From NCBI GenBank assembly GCA_023525715.1, contig CM042016.1, forward strand, positions 85,411,882-85,475,881: 64,000 nucleotides of DNA, read 5' to 3'. This document shows, piece by piece, positions 60,767 to 64,000 of this stretch; the stretch's first letter is position 1, and each line of letters opens with the position of its first letter. The stretch comes from Cichorium intybus (taxonomy: Eukaryota; Streptophyta; Magnoliopsida; Asterales; Asteraceae). A program made the translations under genes and the position numbers. The notes under the pieces are model-generated. The model was not told the DNA's origin. It made no database searches and saw only the letters and a list, made by a program, of their open reading frames with translations.

Positions 60767-63566
60767 TGACACCCCATTTCTACTATTTTCAAATACTATG
60801 GTTTTTCGTATAAATACATGAATACAAAAATACGGTTTATCAAAAACCGATCATTTACATGTTTAAAAACAGTGGGTGTTACAAATCCATACCAAAACTA
60901 ACCATAGTAAGCAAGAAAGGATTAAACCTTGAGTACAAGATAGGAGCTATGTGGGCTCCACTCCAGCTAAACTTCATCCAATTATAGCATAGCATTTAAC
61001 CTGGAATACATGGCAAAACATAAAATACGTAAGACAATAATGTCTCGTGAGTTACATGAGTTTTAGACTCAAACCTTTAACTTCTTTTCCAACTTTTATA
61101 AAACTTATAACATAAAACTTCTGTCAAAACTTTATAGTAATAACATACTATAACTTTTTACTTCTCGAAATCATTTCATAACATACTTTACAAAAATAAC
61201 ATCTTTCAAAACTTATAGTAGTATCATACTATAACTCTTTACTTTTCAAATTCACTTCATAATATACTTTTCAAAAATAGCTTTTTTCTTACTTTCTTTG
61301 ACTGGTTTTATAAGCTTGCTGGATTTTTATACTTAGGGTTTTAATCACCATAGGTGATACCCCAAGTCTCTATGGCTAGAAAGAACGGATCAATCCTCAC
61401 CATAGAAGTGCTGAGGCGATCTACTTCGCGATGGGGCTTTTTCCCCAGTAGACCCCTTACCTAACCCGGGTAGGTTGGAACATAGTTCCCTTACTAACGC
61501 TGCTTGCTACAATTACCAGTCATACAAAATACTTGCTGCTTGCTTGAACATTTCTCATATACATATAACTTGTGGCTAGGTGCCAAACTACATCACTTTA
61601 TGTCTTTATGGCTAGATGCCAAATACATAACTTTCGTTTCACATAAACCATATGTTTAAAACATGTCTTTATAACATTTTAGGCTTAATGCCAAATCATA
61701 CTTTCCAAACATCTTGTGGCTATACGCCATTTCATACTTGAAAACATATACAATTTGTAACCAAAACATACTTCTTAAACATTTTATGGCTATATGCCTA
61801 TCCATACTTTCAAACATGTATAACTTGTATTCAAAATATACTTTCACATAATTTGTTCATAGACCAAAACATACTTTCACATAATTGGCTCATAGACCAA
61901 AACATAACTTCAAATATAACATTATACTTTCACAAACAAGTTAGAAATAATACTCTTGCATATAATTTCACATATAGAAATTTTATAAGAAATCTCGAAA
62001 ATACTTACTTGCCATGTACCCCAGAATGGGTAAAAATACTGCATGTACTCACCTCATGTATTGCTAGAAGATTGACTACACGTTCCTTGTATTTATACTC
62101 TTTTGGAACCAATAATCACTTTGCATGAACCTATATTTAACATATTATACATTAAAAATTCATGCTAACTGACTCTATAACTCCTTAGAGTCCTTATTAT
62201 ACCAATATAGGTCATAACAAGTCTATAACTTTTAAATGACCAACTTTAATTAAAATCGTATTTTATACGTATTTTACTACAGTACCCTCAGAGGGTCATA
62301 TTTCGATTCCGACAATTTTTCATAAAGTTTTGGGCCATAATAGACCTATGTTCAAAATTTGGGGTCAAACGGACAAGTATTGGTCAAAATCTAAAAACTC
62401 AAAATCACTTGGCAGGAGACTCACTGCATGTTTCTGCTGGCGCCGCCTCGCGACTCGACCAAGGGTGTGGTCGCGACGCGAAGGCTGCTGGTGCCGCCTC
62501 GCGACTCGACCAAGGTGTGATCGCGACGCGAAGGCAAAGCAGATTGCCTTATTTGGCGATTTTTCAAACTGCAGTTTCACTATTCGCCCCATTAAGCTCT
62601 TAATACTTAACTTAATTGGTTTAGGGTCATATCTAGGCCCTAAATACCAACTTACACTTAGTTTTAAACTTCAAAATCATCAAACCTTCTTTAAAATCTT
62701 GAAAATTCTTCCGAAAACACCATTTTTCACCAAAAATCATTTTAGTGAGTTTTTAAAGCTTGGAACTGATTTCTTACTTCTTTTATGACATTTTTAACTT
62801 AACAAAACCATTAGACCTATATGAAATCAGTTTCAACTCATTAACCCATTTCTAGGGTTCTTGGGCTAAAAACCCATTTCTTGAAATTTAACCAAAATCA
62901 ATGTTTATATCTTGTTTTCTAATACAATTTGACTAGATGAAATGCTTGATTCACTTGAAACATTTGAACCTTAACTGAAATTGCAGTTTCTAGTTCCTCC
63001 TGAGAAGAACATACAAGGAAGTGAGGCTAGAAATTTGATTACTAACCTTAGAAGCTTGGAATCACCAATTCCAAGGGTTGATTCTTCACTCCTTGCTTCC
63101 AATTTTCGTGAATCCTAGAAATCGGGTCTTCAAGGTTCTCTCCCGTAGCCTCTCTAGAACTATCTTCTGAATTCTATGATTATTAATGAGATATTTTCTC
63201 ATTTTTATATTTTTTTATCTTTGTGAAATGACACAACAGCCCCTGAACTTTCATTCCTTAGGCTTTTGACACCAATATTAAGTTTGGCCACATGAAGCTA
63301 AAATTCATACATTTTTAGTCCAAAAGACTAAAATACAATTTCATGGTAATTTATGAATTTGGTCAAATGACCAAATTACCCTTTTTGGCTAATTTCACTA
63401 TTCACACATTACAACCCGAACTTCGCATAAACTAGTATTTTATAACTTTTTATTATTGTTTTACCACATTTCCCGCTACATTATTTTCACAACTTTCAAA
63501 AAAAAATTTTGGTATTTACCTTAAGCGTTATCTCGAATATAAATTCAAGATTTTTGGGTCGTTACA
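60767..63566 (-). repeat. 3' LTR of gypsy E, 2800 bp
   Basis: Homologous to the gypsy A LTR, for example the block around 61330-61500 resembles 7500-7680 in reverse. A tandem duplication of about 49 bases with CGCCTCGCGACTCGACC and GATCGCGACGCGAAGGC is at 62438-62535. Confidence 0.88.
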
Positions 63567-64000
63567 ACTACCTCCCCCTTATTGGGATTCCGTCCTCGGA
63601 ATCATCACCCAACTATTAATTTAAGGGATCACTTCTTCCTCTTCTTCAAAGACTCTCAGCTCAAGTTTGGTTCTTAGTATATACTTTCTTTTATCAACCC
63701 ATACTCATATTCTTCATTACTTTATCTTTTAATCTTTCCTTCTTTGTTTCCTTTTGATTCTTTAATCAGCTCTTAACAGTTCCTGCTTTCAATCCTTTAT
63801 AGAGGATTCACAAATCTCTTTAAAACTTTATATCTTCCCAGTTAACCAAATATCATTTTGGTCATTTTACTCTCTTTTTCTTATAATATTCATAATAATT
63901 ATAAGAAAAAAAATACATTACTTTTATTAAATGACCAAAATACCCCTTTCGGTCATTTTATCTGTTTTCTCAACCTCTTAGTCATTCATTCATGTTTCAT
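60767..64000 (-). mobile_element. Ty3/gypsy element E, 3' end only
   Basis: The LTR is at 60767-63566; on the minus strand it runs from TGTAACGACCC to GGGGTGTCA. The purine tract (minus strand AAGGGGGAGGTAGT) is at 63567-63581, and ATTCCGAGGACGGAATC-like sequence (63584-63600) equals the end of pol in gypsy A. From 63600 to 64000 no clear coding frame is visible. The main body lies to the right of the window. Confidence 0.88.

Noticed and set aside
62330..62788. 152-codon open frame in gypsy E LTR
   Set aside because: It lies in the LTR and crosses the GC-rich tandem duplication; overlapping frames on both strands are open for the same reason.

Overview
This is a stretch of a plant nuclear genome, almost certainly a eudicot. 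The evidence is a chromodomain Ty3/gypsy element primed by initiator-Met tRNA, Ty1/copia LTRs, a plant Helitron carrying an RPA-like gene, a PIF/Harbinger element with the plant NAM-associated ORF1, TTTAGGG-type telomeric repeat, and plant F-box and GH35 beta-galactosidase homologies. The family mix would fit a repeat-rich asterid such as Asteraceae, but that is only an impression. No prokaryotic feature, rRNA, tRNA or CRISPR array is visible.

Layout. 1-18589 is a nest of LTR retrotransposons. A gypsy chromovirus (A, 1-8168, 5' LTR cut by the window edge) sits inside the 3' LTR of a minus-strand non-autonomous copia-like element (B, 8169-15267). B sits inside the RNase H end of another copia element (C, 15268-17097), and C abuts a gypsy LTR/leader remnant (17098-18589). 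18590-21835 is one arm of an inverted duplication that carries the 3' end of an F-box gene; its partner at 53695-55877 belongs to the full-length F-box gene. 22140-25020 holds decayed MULE-like sequence and short tandem repeats. 25838-36470 is a second member of the B family (D, plus strand) with a 3.06-kb gypsy solo LTR (29795-32853, TSD GTTAC) inside it.

36471-41275 contains long TA arrays with an embedded 125-bp unit in palindromic arrangement, alternating purine-pyrimidine repeats, and five consecutive exons of a beta-galactosidase gene lacking both ends. 41276 to about 48000 is a minus-strand Helitron: Rep/helicase gene (broken near the HUH motif), a seven-exon RPA1-like gene whose frames join cleanly, and a 3' hairpin plus CTAG terminus. 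48500-51020 is a mosaic of TA arrays, a foldback element filled with telomere-type repeats, and retroelement scraps. 51650-52940 looks like the start of a MULE gene.

The only clear host-type gene is the F-box gene (55661-56635, minus). To its right are an intact PIF/Harbinger element that carries only ORF1 (56889-58874, TAA target duplication), a TA-containing inverted-repeat element (58929-59918), a degenerate tandem repeat, and the LTR of a minus-strand gypsy element (60767-63566) that runs off the window.

The genes do not form one pathway. The functional groupings are within elements: gag-pol of gypsy A, Rep/helicase plus RPA of the Helitron, and ORF1 of the Harbinger element. I found no convincing new multi-gene system. 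The most unexplained signals are a 24-bp motif repeated inside the non-coding B and D retroelements, the TA-embedded palindromic units, the telomere-repeat foldback element, and repeated near-palindromes at a similar place in three gypsy LTRs.
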